A stretch of DNA of 64,000 bases from Pontibacillus chungwhensis (GCF_030166655.1 NZ_CP126446.1:1674001-1738000), one strand, 5' to 3'; counted from the stretch's first letter, positions 6,713 through 16,136 are shown. Made by a program: numbers and translations. The notes: generated from the sequence alone by a model not told the origin.

Positions 6713-9088
6713 ATGGAAGTTGTGTCAGAACAGAAGAGAAAGAAATCTTTAAAAAGATGGCAGAAAGTTTGTTTGATCCTTCTTGTTCTTCTCCTTGGTA
6801 TAGGGATTGGGGTGCTTATTTTTGTAAACGGTTACATAAACCGGAGTTTACCTCAAACTGAGGGAAGCATTTCGGTACCTGGTTTAAAAGATACTGTGTA
6901 TGTAACCCGGGATAAGAGTGGTGTGCCTCATATTGAAGCAAACAACACGCAGGATCTTTTCATGGCTCAAGGATATGTCCAGGCACAAGATCGTTTGTTT
7001 CAAATGGATATGGCAAGGAGACAAGCCTCCGGAAGACTAAGTGAAGTGGCTGGTGAAGATGCATTAAACCAGGATAAATATTTTAGAACATTGGGACTGA
7101 GAAGGGCTGCCGAAAAGTCGTATCAAGCATACACGGAAGAAGCTAAGCAAGTGATGGAGTGGTATGCAGAAGGGGTGAATGCTTATATAGAACAAGCAAA
7201 GAATGAAAAAGCGCTACCGATCGAATTCACTCTGCTTGGAGGAGCGCCGGAACTTTGGACGCCTATTGATTCACTAACGATAGGAAAATATATGGCGTTT
7301 GATCTTGGAGGACATTGGGAGAGACAGGCCTTTCACTATTATTTGCTACAACATTATCCGGAGGATCAGGCTCTTGAATTGTTTTCAACCTATCCGGAAA
7401 AGGCTCCAACGATTATTAAAAGTGATGAACTTGATATCGCTTCAAGTTTTGAAGGTGCTGTCATTCCGCATGCCTTTAATGGAAGCAATAACTGGGTTGT
7501 GAGCGGAGAACGAACAGCGTCTGGTTCCCCTCTGCTCGCTGATGACCCTCATTTGGGCCTTGCTACCCCGTCTATCTGGTTACAGATGGTGCTTGATTCA
7601 CCTGAGTATCAAGTGAGTGGCGTCATTTTTGCCGGTATTCCTGGTATTATTTTAGGACATAACCAAGACATTGCATGGGGAGTTACCAACACAGGACCGG
7701 ATGTCCAGCAGCTTTATCTTGAAAAGCGAAACCCAAAAGATGAAAATGAGTTTTTATATGAAGGGAAATACGAAAAGGCGACCATCTATAAGGAAACGAT
7801 TGATATCAAAGATAAAGACTCAATTCAGTATAAGGTGGTTGAAACGAGACATGGTCCGATCATCTCTGAGTTTGCTGAAGAGAGTGGAAAAGATACCGTT
7901 TTATCCCTAAGGTGGACAGCGCTCGATTCTTCCACAGAGCTAGAGGCCATTCTTCTTATGAACAAAGCTTCAAACTGGGGAGAATTTGAAAAAGGTCTAG
8001 AGAAGTTTCTAGTACCGGCTCAGAATTTTGTCTTTGCCAGTAAGGATGGGACCATTGCATATAAAGCCAATGGCAAAATCCCGATCTATAAAGAGGGTGA
8101 AGATGCCTTATTGCCATTAGAGGGATGGGAGAAAGAGAATGATTGGAATGGGTTCATCCCATTTGACGAATTGCCAACAGTCATCAATCCGGATAAAGGA
8201 TTTATTGCGACTGCCAACAATAAAGTGATAGGAGAAGAGTACCCTTATCATCTATCTAATAATTGGGCACAACCCTACCGTTATAAGCGTATTGAAGAAG
8301 TACTTGAAAAGACAAAAAATGCAACCGCAGAAGATATGAAAAAGCTTCAAATGGATCAAATGAATCTGCAAGCCAAAGAGTTTGTGCCGATGTTTATGGA
8401 ATATATGAATACTGACAATCTTTCAACGAGAGAGAAAGAAGCTGTGGAACGGCTCCAGGCTTGGGACTTCGTAGATGATGCAAAGCAATCTCAACCTCTT
8501 CTCTTTCACACGTGGATGAAGACCCTAACAGACCGACTATACGAGGATCTTCCTGAATCCATGGATCCATTGTTTAAAGGGAAAGGCCAAACAACGGATG
8601 AGTTATTGCGGAAAGCTCATAAGGGAAAGAATGTAAAGTGGGTTGAGGAGCAAGGAGGAATGGAGGTGTTAGTTCAAGAAACATTTCAGGAAACCGTCCG
8701 TTCTTTAACGGAACAATATGGTGAGAAAATAGACGAGTGGGAATGGGGGCACTATCACCAGGTGGCATTTAAACATCCATTATCCTCTATAAGTTTTCTA
8801 GACCGATTCTTTAATAGTGAGGATCCTATTCCAGTAGGCGGAAGTAGGGTGACGGTGATGGCTGCAAGCTATAATGAAGAAACGGGTATCGTCAATCACG
8901 GAGCTTCCTGGCGTTTTGTATTGGATGGTTCTGATTTTACGAAAGGCTCTCATATCGTAGGCCCAGGGCAATCCGGACATTTCAGAAGTCCTTGGTACCA
9001 TGACCAACGGGAAGACTGGGTGAAGGGTGATTATCACGAAACAAGCTTAACTACACCAAAAGGAGAACCATTAATTCTCCAACCGTAA
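6713..9088 (+). CDS. Penicillin acylase family amidohydrolase, membrane-anchored
   Basis: 791 residues from the ATG at 6713, which follows an AGAGGGGG ribosome site; an upstream in-frame ATG falls inside the promoter. After a basic N-terminus there is one membrane segment (about residues 19-39), then the Ntn-hydrolase precursor: alpha chain, spacer, and the beta chain that begins at the catalytic serine of GSNNWVVSG (Ser258). The family matures by self-cleavage before that serine. Further family signatures are ADDPHLGL and HGPIISE. Members cleave amide side chains of beta-lactams, N-acyl homoserine lactones or other acyl amides outside the membrane. The natural substrate cannot be told from sequence. 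Confidence 0.9.
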   Translation: MEVVSEQKRKKSLKRWQKVCLILLVLLLGIGIGVLIFVNGYINRSLPQTEGSISVPGLKDTVYVTRDKSGVPHIEANNTQDLFMAQGYVQAQDRLFQMDMARRQASGRLSEVAGEDALNQDKYFRTLGLRRAAEKSYQAYTEEAKQVMEWYAEGVNAYIEQAKNEKALPIEFTLLGGAPELWTPIDSLTIGKYMAFDLGGHWERQAFHYYLLQHYPEDQALELFSTYPEKAPTIIKSDELDIASSFEGAVIPHAFNGSNNWVVSGERTASGSPLLADDPHLGLATPSIWLQMVLDSPEYQVSGVIFAGIPGIILGHNQDIAWGVTNTGPDVQQLYLEKRNPKDENEFLYEGKYEKATIYKETIDIKDKDSIQYKVVETRHGPIISEFAEESGKDTVLSLRWTALDSSTELEAILLMNKASNWGEFEKGLEKFLVPAQNFVFASKDGTIAYKANGKIPIYKEGEDALLPLEGWEKENDWNGFIPFDELPTVINPDKGFIATANNKVIGEEYPYHLSNNWAQPYRYKRIEEVLEKTKNATAEDMKKLQMDQMNLQAKEFVPMFMEYMNTDNLSTREKEAVERLQAWDFVDDAKQSQPLLFHTWMKTLTDRLYEDLPESMDPLFKGKGQTTDELLRKAHKGKNVKWVEEQGGMEVLVQETFQETVRSLTEQYGEKIDEWEWGHYHQVAFKHPLSSISFLDRFFNSEDPIPVGGSRVTVMAASYNEETGIVNHGASWRFVLDGSDFTKGSHIVGPGQSGHFRSPWYHDQREDWVKGDYHETSLTTPKGEPLILQP

Positions 9089-9093
9089 TGTAT

Positions 9094-9125
9094 TCGGCTG
9101 ATTCTAGTAGGATCAGCCGATTTTC
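9094..9125 (+). terminator. Terminator after penicillin acylase gene
   Basis: TCGGCTGAT pairs with ATCAGCCGA and is followed by TTTTCT. Confidence 0.82.
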
Positions 9126-9281
9126 TGTGACTAGACCAAGTATTTCTTTATAAATGAGGACAGGAAAGTTATGGACAATGGTAAAGAGGGTATTCTTGTA
9201 AGGAGTGTGCATCAGATTTCCGAGTAAGGTAAAGCTAATCATAACATTAGAATCAAATAGAAGTGGATGGAGGCTACGTCA

Positions 9282-10505
9282 ATGCACGGGTTTCATGAAG
9301 TATTTATTCAAATTTTAGTATTACTTGCTATTTCAATTACGGTGATTGGAATTGCAAAACTGATTAAAGAACCCTATTCAATTGCTTTAGTACTAGTGGG
9401 AGTATTATTAGGGATGACAGAAATCCCTATTATTGAAGAAGCGGAGTCGTACATAACACAATCTGAAGTGTTTCAAGCCATTATCATTTCCCTTTTCTTA
9501 CCTATCTTATTAGGTGATGCTACATTGAAAATGCCATTTCATCATCTGTTTCGATTGAAGAAAACGGTTTTATCTCTGGCTTTTTTAGGGACCTTTATTT
9601 CATTTATAGTGATAGGTTTTAGTGTATATTTCTTGTTAGGATTACCGATTGTTGTCGCTTTTACTTTTGCAGCTTTAATGAGTGCTACAGACCCAATAAG
9701 CGTAATCTCTATTTTTAAGGAACTTGGTGTACCTGAAAAAATGTCGACCATCATGGAAGGTGAGTCCTTATTTAATGATGGGATTGCTGTCGTTCTCTTT
9801 AAAATTTCATCGATTTACCTGCTCACATATATGGATATGGGAGCTGCAGGAATTGGAGAGGGTGTCTTCTTATTCTTAAAGTTTGCGATCGGGGGAGCGC
9901 TAGTTGGTTTAGTAATTGGATTCATCTTTTCACAAGTTATACGCATATTTGATGACTATCCACTTGAAATTGCATTTTCCATGCTTTTATTCTTCGGTAG
10001 TTATTTCATTGCAGAGCACTTTAACGTATCAGGAGTTATTGCTGTTGTGATTGGTGGATTATTATTCGGAAGCTATGGAAAGAAAGTGGGGATGTCAGAA
10101 GAAACGAGAGTTAATATTAACACCTTTTGGGATACCATTACTCTCTTGGCTAATTCGATTATCTTTTTAATGGTTGGGATTGAAATTCGAGAAATTGATT
10201 TTACAGGCATGTGGGGCATTATAGTCTTAGCCATTCTCATTGTGCTTATTGGACGTTCGATTGCCCTATACACCGCAACAAGCTATATTTCTCATCTTAG
10301 TCAGAAAGAACGTTTTCTTTTAAATTGGGGAGGCCTCCGAGGAAGTTTATCGATCGCTTTAGCCTTAAGTCTCCCTGCAGATTTTGACGGTAGAGAAGAA
10401 GTGCTTCTTCTCACATTCTCTGTTGTTCTCTTCTCCCTAGTCGTTCAAGGGCTTACTATTAAGCCGCTTATTAAGAAGTTTGACATGGCGAAAGATGCTT
10501 CTTAG
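9282..10505 (+). CDS. CPA1-family Na+/H+ antiporter
   Basis: About 407 residues with roughly a dozen membrane helices. The ion-binding signature ATDPISV in helix 5 and the GESLFNDGIAVVLF segment in helix 6 identify the NhaP/CPA1 cation:proton antiporters. I place the start at the ATG at 9282, which has a TGGAGG site 8 bases upstream; that site overlaps an upstream in-frame ATG at 9267. There is no long cytoplasmic tail. It exports Na+ (or K+) for pH and salt homeostasis, which fits a halophilic or alkalitolerant host. It is monocistronic with a terminator shared with the next convergent gene. Confidence 0.92.
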   Translation: MHGFHEVFIQILVLLAISITVIGIAKLIKEPYSIALVLVGVLLGMTEIPIIEEAESYITQSEVFQAIIISLFLPILLGDATLKMPFHHLFRLKKTVLSLAFLGTFISFIVIGFSVYFLLGLPIVVAFTFAALMSATDPISVISIFKELGVPEKMSTIMEGESLFNDGIAVVLFKISSIYLLTYMDMGAAGIGEGVFLFLKFAIGGALVGLVIGFIFSQVIRIFDDYPLEIAFSMLLFFGSYFIAEHFNVSGVIAVVIGGLLFGSYGKKVGMSEETRVNINTFWDTITLLANSIIFLMVGIEIREIDFTGMWGIIVLAILIVLIGRSIALYTATSYISHLSQKERFLLNWGGLRGSLSIALALSLPADFDGREEVLLLTFSVVLFSLVVQGLTIKPLIKKFDMAKDAS

Positions 10506-10530
10506 CTAGAAGGCTATGTTAAAGTTGAAA

Positions 10531-10562
10531 AACCAGCCGCTTATTTAAGCGGCTGGTTTTTT
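10531..10562. terminator. Bidirectional terminator, antiporter / sirtuin
   Basis: AACCAGCCGCTT and AAGCGGCTGGTT form a 12-bp stem with a 4-base loop, an A-run before and a T-run after. It reaches into the end of the sirtuin gene. Confidence 0.92.
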
Positions 10563-11287
10563 ATAATTTGATCTTCAAAGTGTTGGATAACATCGATTAG
10601 GTCATTATGAATCACATAATGAAATAAGCGATCTTTTGGAGTGGCTTCTCTATTTATAAGTGCTGTAGGAATTTTCCTAGTCCAAGCATACTCTGGTAAG
10701 AAATTAAACGGCATGACAAGTAGAGATGTTCCAAGCACGAGAACAAGGTCGGCCTTGTCAATAATGGCTTCTGCCCGATCATGCTCAGTGATGGCGTCTC
10801 CAAATAGCACGATATCTGGTTTCAATACCGTTTGGCACGTCTCCCTTTCGCAAATGGGGACCTGAGAACTGTTTATATAGTCCGCGTCATAGATGCTCCC
10901 ACATGCAGGACAAGTGGAAGTGGTTAGAGAACCGTGGTATTCAATGACCTTAGAGGAGCCGGCTCTTTGATGGAGCCCGTCTACATTTTGCGTAATCACC
11001 GTAACTTCTTTCCCCAGTGTTTCTAAATTGGAGAGAAATCGATGCACCTCATTTGGGTGATAGGAACCCAGAAGTTTAAGTTGGAAAATATCCTTGTACT
11101 TTGTCCAAAAATCTTGAGGGTCGTGCCTAAAATAGTCAGAGGACATGTAATATTCCCTTGATCCATCTTCTGTCCATATGCCATTAGAGGAGCGGAAATC
11201 GGGGATTCCACTTGCTGTACTAACACCAGCTCCTGTTAAAACAGTAATGCGTTGAGCTTGCCTAATTTCATCTATAAGTTGATCCAT
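10541..11287 (-). CDS. cobB: NAD-dependent protein deacylase of the Sir2 family
   Basis: 248 residues. The NAD site GAGVSTASGIPDFRS is at residues about 20-35, the catalytic TQNVDGLHQRAG (His) near residue 118, and a four-cysteine zinc site follows (STCPAC and later ICERETC). It removes acetyl, and perhaps succinyl, groups from lysines using NAD+, with products including acetyl-CoA synthetase in related bacteria. Separated by 65 bases from the nitroreductase gene upstream on the same strand. The start has an AAAGGTAGG ribosome site. Confidence 0.93.
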   Translation of the reverse strand: MDQLIDEIRQAQRITVLTGAGVSTASGIPDFRSSNGIWTEDGSREYYMSSDYFRHDPQDFWTKYKDIFQLKLLGSYHPNEVHRFLSNLETLGKEVTVITQNVDGLHQRAGSSKVIEYHGSLTTSTCPACGSIYDADYINSSQVPICERETCQTVLKPDIVLFGDAITEHDRAEAIIDKADLVLVLGTSLLVMPFNFLPEYAWTRKIPTALINREATPKDRLFHYVIHNDLIDVIQHFEDQIIKNQPLK

Positions 11288-11352
11288 CTTATCCTACCTT
11301 TAATCGTTTTCCCCTATTGTATCAAACCCGTTGAAATAGATAGAAGAGCAGA

Positions 11353-12093
11353 TTAACGTTTGTTCATCCCCTTGGATTGCACAAATTCATTAACATCCAT
11401 TCGCATGGGGTGGCTAAAACGACGAATCATCTGATCGGTCCAAGAGTCGAGGCGTGAATTTTGCTTCCGGCTCTTATAGTAGTCTTGAATAGTATGGTCA
11501 AAAGAACGAAGCTCTTCTGTTTGGTTTTTATTATATTCATTTACATGATAAACCGCGCGTTTAGGAAGACGAGGTTTTTGTTCTGGCTGTTTGTCAGGAT
11601 AGCCAACCACCATGCCGAATAATGGTATAACGTGTTCTGGCAATTGTAATAGCTGATCAACGCGCTTAATGTTATTTCGAATGCTTCCAATGTAGCACAT
11701 ACCAAGCCCCATAGATTCAGATGCAACCGCTGCATTTTGGGCAGCTAGTGAAGCGTCTACCGCAGAAACGAGAAAATGTTCTGTATTCTCAATGTTTGGT
11801 AGCATATCTTGCTTCTGTAGGTCGGAGGCTAGTATGCCATGGCGGTACAAGTCAGCGCAGAATATAAACAAATGTCCGTTATCTTTTACATACGATTGAC
11901 CTGTTATTTCCGCCAACTCTTGCTTTTTCTCTGGATCTGTCACACCTATGATGGTGTAAGCTTGCATGTAGCTGGACGTTGAAGCCATCTGAGCTGCTTC
12001 TACAATAGTGTTTATTTGGTCTTCAGTTAACACTTCATTTGTAAAGGATCGGATTGAACGATGGTTAAGAAGCGTATGGATTGTTTGATTCAT
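11353..12093 (-). CDS. nfrA: Oxygen-insensitive NADPH nitroreductase (NfrA/NfsA family)
   Basis: 246 residues of the FMN-dependent nitroreductase fold. The FMN phosphate-binding HRSIRSFT (residues about 11-18), the SSYMQAY segment and GLGMCYIGSIRNN match the NfsA/FRP group and B. subtilis NfrA. It uses NADPH to reduce nitro compounds, quinones or flavin, and is commonly linked with thiol or oxidative stress. An AAGGAG site precedes the ATG. NfrA versus another NfsA-like paralogue is not settled by sequence alone. Confidence 0.88.
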   Translation of the reverse strand: MNQTIHTLLNHRSIRSFTNEVLTEDQINTIVEAAQMASTSSYMQAYTIIGVTDPEKKQELAEITGQSYVKDNGHLFIFCADLYRHGILASDLQKQDMLPNIENTEHFLVSAVDASLAAQNAAVASESMGLGMCYIGSIRNNIKRVDQLLQLPEHVIPLFGMVVGYPDKQPEQKPRLPKRAVYHVNEYNKNQTEELRSFDHTIQDYYKSRKQNSRLDSWTDQMIRRFSHPMRMDVNEFVQSKGMNKR

Positions 12094-12607
12094 GATTTAG
12101 AACTCCTTCAAGTTTAACATTTTACATTTATAGTACATCTTTAGGAATGAACACTTCAAAAAATTTGTTTGATGCTTTAATGGAATCCACCCAATAAGTG
12201 TAAAAATTTATTTTTTGAATAATTTTAAAATCTATATTAAGAAAACACAAATATTATCCTTAGACGGGTTACATAAAATAGGAAACTAATGATATAGTAG
12301 TTAAAAGTATCCTGGGTTTGTGTTAGGATAATAGTAGAATCCTCTTTATTACTTCCCTTACAGACAGCGTTTCCGTTTTTCCCCTGGAAACAACCATCTG
12401 CAGATTCTTCACTCAGTACCCTCTTCTAAAAGCTAAGTACCAGAACACTATCGTTTTATCGAAATAACATTAACATTTGCTTATACTTTCAGGATTCGTA
12501 GGATTATTGTCTAATCATTGTAGAGGAGTTGTTATAGTTCAGACGCTTGTCAGGGAAACTGTACACTTACACTTTTGCTTAGTTCTAAATAAAGGTGAGG
12601 ATTACTA
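12094..12607. other. 514-base intergenic region without a recognised gene
   Basis: AT-rich upstream half with stop codons in every frame. One plus-strand SigA-like pair is visible: TTACAT (12269-12274) and TATAGT (12293-12298), 18 bases apart. A short GTTTCC...GGAAAC inverted repeat lies around 12370-12390. I see no known riboswitch or small ORF with a ribosome site. The length before a 117-residue gene leaves room for an unrecognised leader RNA or sRNA. Confidence 0.4.
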
Positions 12608-12961
12608 ATGGGGGAATTGATCGATTTTGAAACTAGACGAGCGAGAAAAGATTTAAAGAAATCTGCAGGGAATAAGGGAGTCATTTACGAAATCTATTTA
12701 ACCGTAGTGAAATATGTGAATGAAAACCTACAAAAAGAATATGAGAAACCGGTGGAAAATATAAATACAAAAACACCGCTATCATATGTGTTTCAAGGGG
12801 AGAGTGACCGATTTAGATCATCTTTCGGTGAACTAATGAATTATTGGGATTTACCAGGGAATGGGCTAGATGAAGTTCCTTATGGAGAAGAGTTTCAATA
12901 CTTTAAAACCGTAGAGGATTTATGTTGGTTTATTGAGAAGCGAGTAAGAAAGTCTAAATAA
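12608..12961 (+). CDS. Hypothetical cytoplasmic protein
   Basis: 117 residues, no membrane segment, no signal peptide and no motif I recognise. The composition is typical of a real protein: a basic amphipathic N-terminus (FETRRARKDLKKSAG) and an aromatic acidic middle (LMNYWDLPGNGLDEVPYGEEFQYF). A GGTGAGG site lies upstream of the ATG, and a hairpin follows the stop. It stands alone behind a 514-base leader region. No function is proposed. Confidence 0.65.
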   Translation: MGELIDFETRRARKDLKKSAGNKGVIYEIYLTVVKYVNENLQKEYEKPVENINTKTPLSYVFQGESDRFRSSFGELMNYWDLPGNGLDEVPYGEEFQYFKTVEDLCWFIEKRVRKSK

Positions 12962-12971
12962 TTAAGGGGTT

Positions 12972-12997
12972 GGGTGTCCAAAAATGGGCACCCTTTT
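12972..12997. terminator. Terminator between convergent small genes
   Basis: GGGTGTCC pairs with GGGCACCC (one wobble) and is followed by TTTTC. Confidence 0.7.
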
Positions 12998-13228
12998 CTA
13001 TTCTGTTGCTTTTTGAGATTGAATGTGAATAATCCCATAGAATACTTGAATGGTACCGATTGCGAAGACAAGCGGTCCGAATGTCCAAGCTAAAGCCATA
13101 CTTAACGCAATTGCAATAAAACCTGTGTACAGTACGAAAAGATGTTGGCTTTTCTTAAAGCTGATTATGCCGATTAAGCTGTTCATGATTACAGCTAAGT
13201 ATATAAACAGTTGGAATGCGCTTTCCAT
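12998..13228 (-). CDS. Small membrane protein of unknown function
   Basis: 76 residues with three hydrophobic stretches (about 5-22, 29-47 and 50-68) separated by short loops, and a short charged tail. An AAAGGA site lies about 10 bases before the ATG. It converges on the hypothetical gene at 12608. I do not recognise a family. Confidence 0.6.
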   Translation of the reverse strand: MESAFQLFIYLAVIMNSLIGIISFKKSQHLFVLYTGFIAIALSMALAWTFGPLVFAIGTIQVFYGIIHIQSQKATE

Positions 13229-13403
13229 ATTCAGTCAATCCTTTCTATCTATCACCTATTAAGGTAAACTTACCCCTTTATTTTTCCTTCTAAACGTTAC
13301 AACCATAATTCATAGAGCATTCATTTGTGTAATGATAAAAAAAGAAGGAAAGAAGTATTGGAAAGGGAATATAGTACTTAAGTCAGGAAAGGGGTTCATG
13401 GAT

Positions 13404-14378
13404 ATGGTAAAAGGAACGATTTATGTTGAACATCTATCTAAAACCTTTAAGAAAGGCAATGTAAAAGCTGTGAAGGATGTTAGCTTTTCTGTGGAAGAAG
13501 GGGAATTCTTTGCCTTTTTAGGACCAAATGGAGCAGGTAAATCAACAACGGTCCAGATCGTTACCACTTTAATCTCCCCGTCAGCTGGTAAGGTGTATGT
13601 TGCTGAACAAGATGTTCTTACAAATCCAAAAGGGGTGCGTGAACATATCGGGGTAGCTTTACAGGAAACAGGAATTGATCCCAGTTTAACAGGTAGAGAA
13701 ATGTTGGAGCTGCAATGTAGAATCTTCGGATTTACCAAACAGGAATCAAAATCAAGGACAGATGAACTACTAGAAGTAGTGCAGCTCGTTGAAGCGGCCG
13801 ATCGGATTTGTGGCAATTACTCAGGAGGGATGAGGAGGAGACTAGATCTTGCCTTAACGCTTGTGAATAAACCTAAGATTCTGTTTCTCGATGAACCCAC
13901 CACAGGACTTGATCCTTCAAATAGGAAGAGCATTTGGGATTATTTAGAGCGTCTGAATAAAGAAGAAGGAACGACTATTTTTCTAACCACACAATACTTA
14001 GAAGAAGCAGATACATTGGCCGATCGCATTTCAATTATTGATGATGGAGAGATTGTAGCTACAGGGACACCGCAAGAGTTAAAAGCTCAAATAGGGAACG
14101 ATATCATTGCGATGACGTTTGCAGGGGACAATGAAGCGAATGAAGCAGAAAAGGCCATTAAGCACCACATGCCAGATGCTGACCTGGTCCGAAGGGCGGC
14201 AGAATTAAATATGTATGTTCAGGACGGAACGAAACGATTGATGGAGGTAGTACGGGTTTTAGACCAGGAAGAGATAACCGTACAGTCCATTAATGTAAAT
14301 TCTCCTACTCTAGATGATATTTTCCTTAAAATCACAGCTGAAGGAGAGAAAAAGAGAGGAGAGGTTGAACATGGGTAA
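13404..14378 (+). CDS. ABC transporter ATP-binding protein, DrrA type
   Basis: 324 residues from the ATG at 13404, nine bases after a GGGG ribosome site; the ATG at 13398 has the site too close. Walker A is GPNGAGKST, the signature is YSGGMRRRLDLA and Walker B is ILFLDEPTTGLD; the H-loop histidine position carries Gln (TTQYLEEAD), which is typical of the DrrA/daunorubicin-resistance group. A long C-terminal accessory domain follows. It powers the permease encoded next, whose start overlaps its stop by 8 bases. The pair is predicted to export a drug or lipid. Confidence 0.9.
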   Translation: MVKGTIYVEHLSKTFKKGNVKAVKDVSFSVEEGEFFAFLGPNGAGKSTTVQIVTTLISPSAGKVYVAEQDVLTNPKGVREHIGVALQETGIDPSLTGREMLELQCRIFGFTKQESKSRTDELLEVVQLVEAADRICGNYSGGMRRRLDLALTLVNKPKILFLDEPTTGLDPSNRKSIWDYLERLNKEEGTTIFLTTQYLEEADTLADRISIIDDGEIVATGTPQELKAQIGNDIIAMTFAGDNEANEAEKAIKHHMPDADLVRRAAELNMYVQDGTKRLMEVVRVLDQEEITVQSINVNSPTLDDIFLKITAEGEKKRGEVEHG

Positions 14379-15150
14379 TGGATTAGTTAAGGATATATGG
14401 GTTTTATCTAAGCGTAGTGTACTCACGACTCTCCGGAGCCCCTTTTCTTTTATACCTAATTTACTTATTTCAACGTTCTTTTTATTAGTCTATGAAAGCG
14501 GACTGAGTGGCATTTCACAGCTACCGGCTTTCGAGGGAGCAAATTATTTGGCCTTTATTTTACCTGTTTCCGTAGTGTCAGCTGCCATTGGAGGGGCGGG
14601 GGGAGCCGGCCAGGGTATTGTAAAAGATATTGAAAATGGCTTCTTCTCACGCTTATTACTCACACCAGCCTCAAGACTTTCGATTGTGCTTGGTCCTATT
14701 ATTGCTGGCATGTTGCAATTATTTGTGCAAACGATCCTGATCTTAATTGTAGCCTTTATCATGGGGCTTGAAGTAGCAACTGGGTTTTTAGGTGTTCTGG
14801 TCGTTCTCCTCTTAGCAGTAGGTTGGGGGTTAGCTTTTGCTGGGTATTCAGCTGGCATTGCTTTGAAAACCAAAAATGCTCAAGCCGCCCAGGCAGGTAC
14901 TCTTATCTTTTTCCCGTTAATCTTTCTGAGTACAACATTTGTCCCTTATGAATTAATTGAATCATCCTGGTTAAAAGTTGCTGCTACGATTAATCCGACC
15001 ACGTATATCTTTGAAAGTATGCGAACGGTTTTAATTGATGGGTGGCAGTTCTGGGATATTGCGAAGGGGTTCATTGCCATTACCATTGCATGTGCGATTA
15101 CGATTACCTTTGCGGCAGTTTCGGCTAAGAAAGCAGTTAGTAGAGGATAG
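14371..15150 (+). CDS. ABC-2 transporter permease, DrrB type
   Basis: 259 residues from the ATG at 14371, preceded by GAGGAGAGG. About six membrane helices and the ABC-2 signature region (NPTTYIFESMRTVLIDG near residue 210) identify the partner of the DrrA-like ATPase. A Gly/Ala-rich loop (AAIGGAGGAGQGIVKD) precedes the conserved ENGFFSRLLLTP coupling segment. It would form the membrane pore of a two-component exporter. The substrate is unknown. Confidence 0.88.
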   Translation: MGNGLVKDIWVLSKRSVLTTLRSPFSFIPNLLISTFFLLVYESGLSGISQLPAFEGANYLAFILPVSVVSAAIGGAGGAGQGIVKDIENGFFSRLLLTPASRLSIVLGPIIAGMLQLFVQTILILIVAFIMGLEVATGFLGVLVVLLLAVGWGLAFAGYSAGIALKTKNAQAAQAGTLIFFPLIFLSTTFVPYELIESSWLKVAATINPTTYIFESMRTVLIDGWQFWDIAKGFIAITIACAITITFAAVSAKKAVSRG

Positions 15151-15203
15151 TAGTACCAAAATCCAAAAGCTCACATACCATAAATAAAAAATGGGTGAGC
15201 AAG

Positions 15204-15386
15204 ATGAAGTGGTATGAATGGATTGATTTAGGTGCTTTGACCATTTTAGCAACGTTAATGCTTTTATATTCTCAAAATCTGATAACAGACCAGGCCGTTA
15301 CCTTCGTAGCTGCACCTGTCATGTTCTACATTATGATAATAAGCAAATCTGTGAGAAAGAGACTGCGAAGGAAAAATAGACTTTAA
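15204..15386 (+). CDS. Small two-helix membrane protein
   Basis: About 60 residues with two hydrophobic helices (DLGALTILATLMLLY and TFVAAPVMFYIMII) and a strongly basic tail (KSVRKRLRRKNRL). The start could be the ATG at 15204 or the GTG at 15195; GGGTGAG lies just upstream. It follows the ABC permease by 53 bases and has its own terminator, so it may be the last gene of that operon. Function unknown. Confidence 0.6.
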   Translation: MKWYEWIDLGALTILATLMLLYSQNLITDQAVTFVAAPVMFYIMIISKSVRKRLRRKNRL

Positions 15387-15394
15387 TAGGTAAG

Positions 15395-15423
15395 GGATAA
15401 ATCCGTTGGGATTTATCCTTTTT
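15395..15423 (+). terminator. Terminator after the DrrAB-like operon
   Basis: GGATAAATCC and GGATTTATCC form a perfect 10-bp stem with a 4-base loop, followed by TTTTT. Confidence 0.9.
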
Positions 15424-15532
15424 CATTTTGGCTTTGATCGTTTGGTTCATGTTTAGGTTCGCTTAAAATTTGGTAAAACTACATAAGTAACGACTTAAAA
15501 TCGATTGTAAATAGATAAAGGAGTGCATAATA

Positions 15533-16099
15533 ATGGCAGGAGAGGTATTTGATCCAAAAAAAGCGGAGAAACTGGTAGATCCAAGTCGACAAAACACAGT
15601 TCCAGTAGAGAGAGTGTTGGAGCTCCTTCAATTAACAGGTGAAGAGAAGGTAGCCGATTTGGGAGCTGGGAATGGGTATTTAACACTACCGATTGCGAAA
15701 GAGACCAAGGATCGGGTAACCGCCGTCGACCTTCAATTTGAAATGCTAGAACTGTTAGCATCTAGAGCTGAAGGAGAAGGCATTACCAATGTTGAACGTA
15801 TGAAAAGCAGCCTAGATGCTTTGAATCTTCCTGATGCTTCATTTCACCGTGCAGTAACGGCTTTTGTTTTGCATGAGGTACCCGATTTACATCAGACACT
15901 TCGTGAAATTCATCGAATTCTAATGGAACATAGCCGTCTTCTGATCTTAGATTGGGAAAAGGTTGACGGAGAGCAAGGTCCGCCTAAAGATCACCGTATC
16001 GCCTCCAACGAGCTGGCTGAACGGGTAGCTGAAGAAGGCTTTGATGTAGAGGTGGGTCACTTGAATGATGAAGTATACTATATCGTAGCAACGAAATAA
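15533..16099 (+). CDS. Class I SAM-dependent methyltransferase
   Basis: 188 residues with the SAM-binding glycine motif VADLGAGNGYLTLPIA (about residues 39-54), an acidic residue after strand 2 (VTAVDLQ) and the ALNLPDASFHRAVTAFVLHE segment of the Methyltransf_11 fold. An AAAGGAG site precedes the ATG. The substrate is not evident. It sits immediately upstream of the rhodanese operon, but that operon has its own promoter, so a functional link is uncertain. Confidence 0.85.
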   Translation: MAGEVFDPKKAEKLVDPSRQNTVPVERVLELLQLTGEEKVADLGAGNGYLTLPIAKETKDRVTAVDLQFEMLELLASRAEGEGITNVERMKSSLDALNLPDASFHRAVTAFVLHEVPDLHQTLREIHRILMEHSRLLILDWEKVDGEQGPPKDHRIASNELAERVAEEGFDVEVGHLNDEVYYIVATK

Positions 16100-16107
16100 G
16101 AAAGGGA

Positions 16108-16136
16108 TTGACGAATACTCCCCCTCCTATTAGAAT
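16108..16136 (+). promoter_or_regulatory. SigA-type promoter of the rhodanese operon
   Basis: TTGACG (16108-16113) and TAGAAT (16131-16136) are exactly 17 bases apart, immediately upstream of the candidate CsoR/CstR-type operator. Confidence 0.75.

Noticed and set aside
13421-13816. 131-codon open frame antisense to the DrrA-like ATPase gene
   Set aside because: Product is Ser/Thr/Cys-rich low-complexity sequence typical of the complement of an ABC ATPase gene; no ribosome site.
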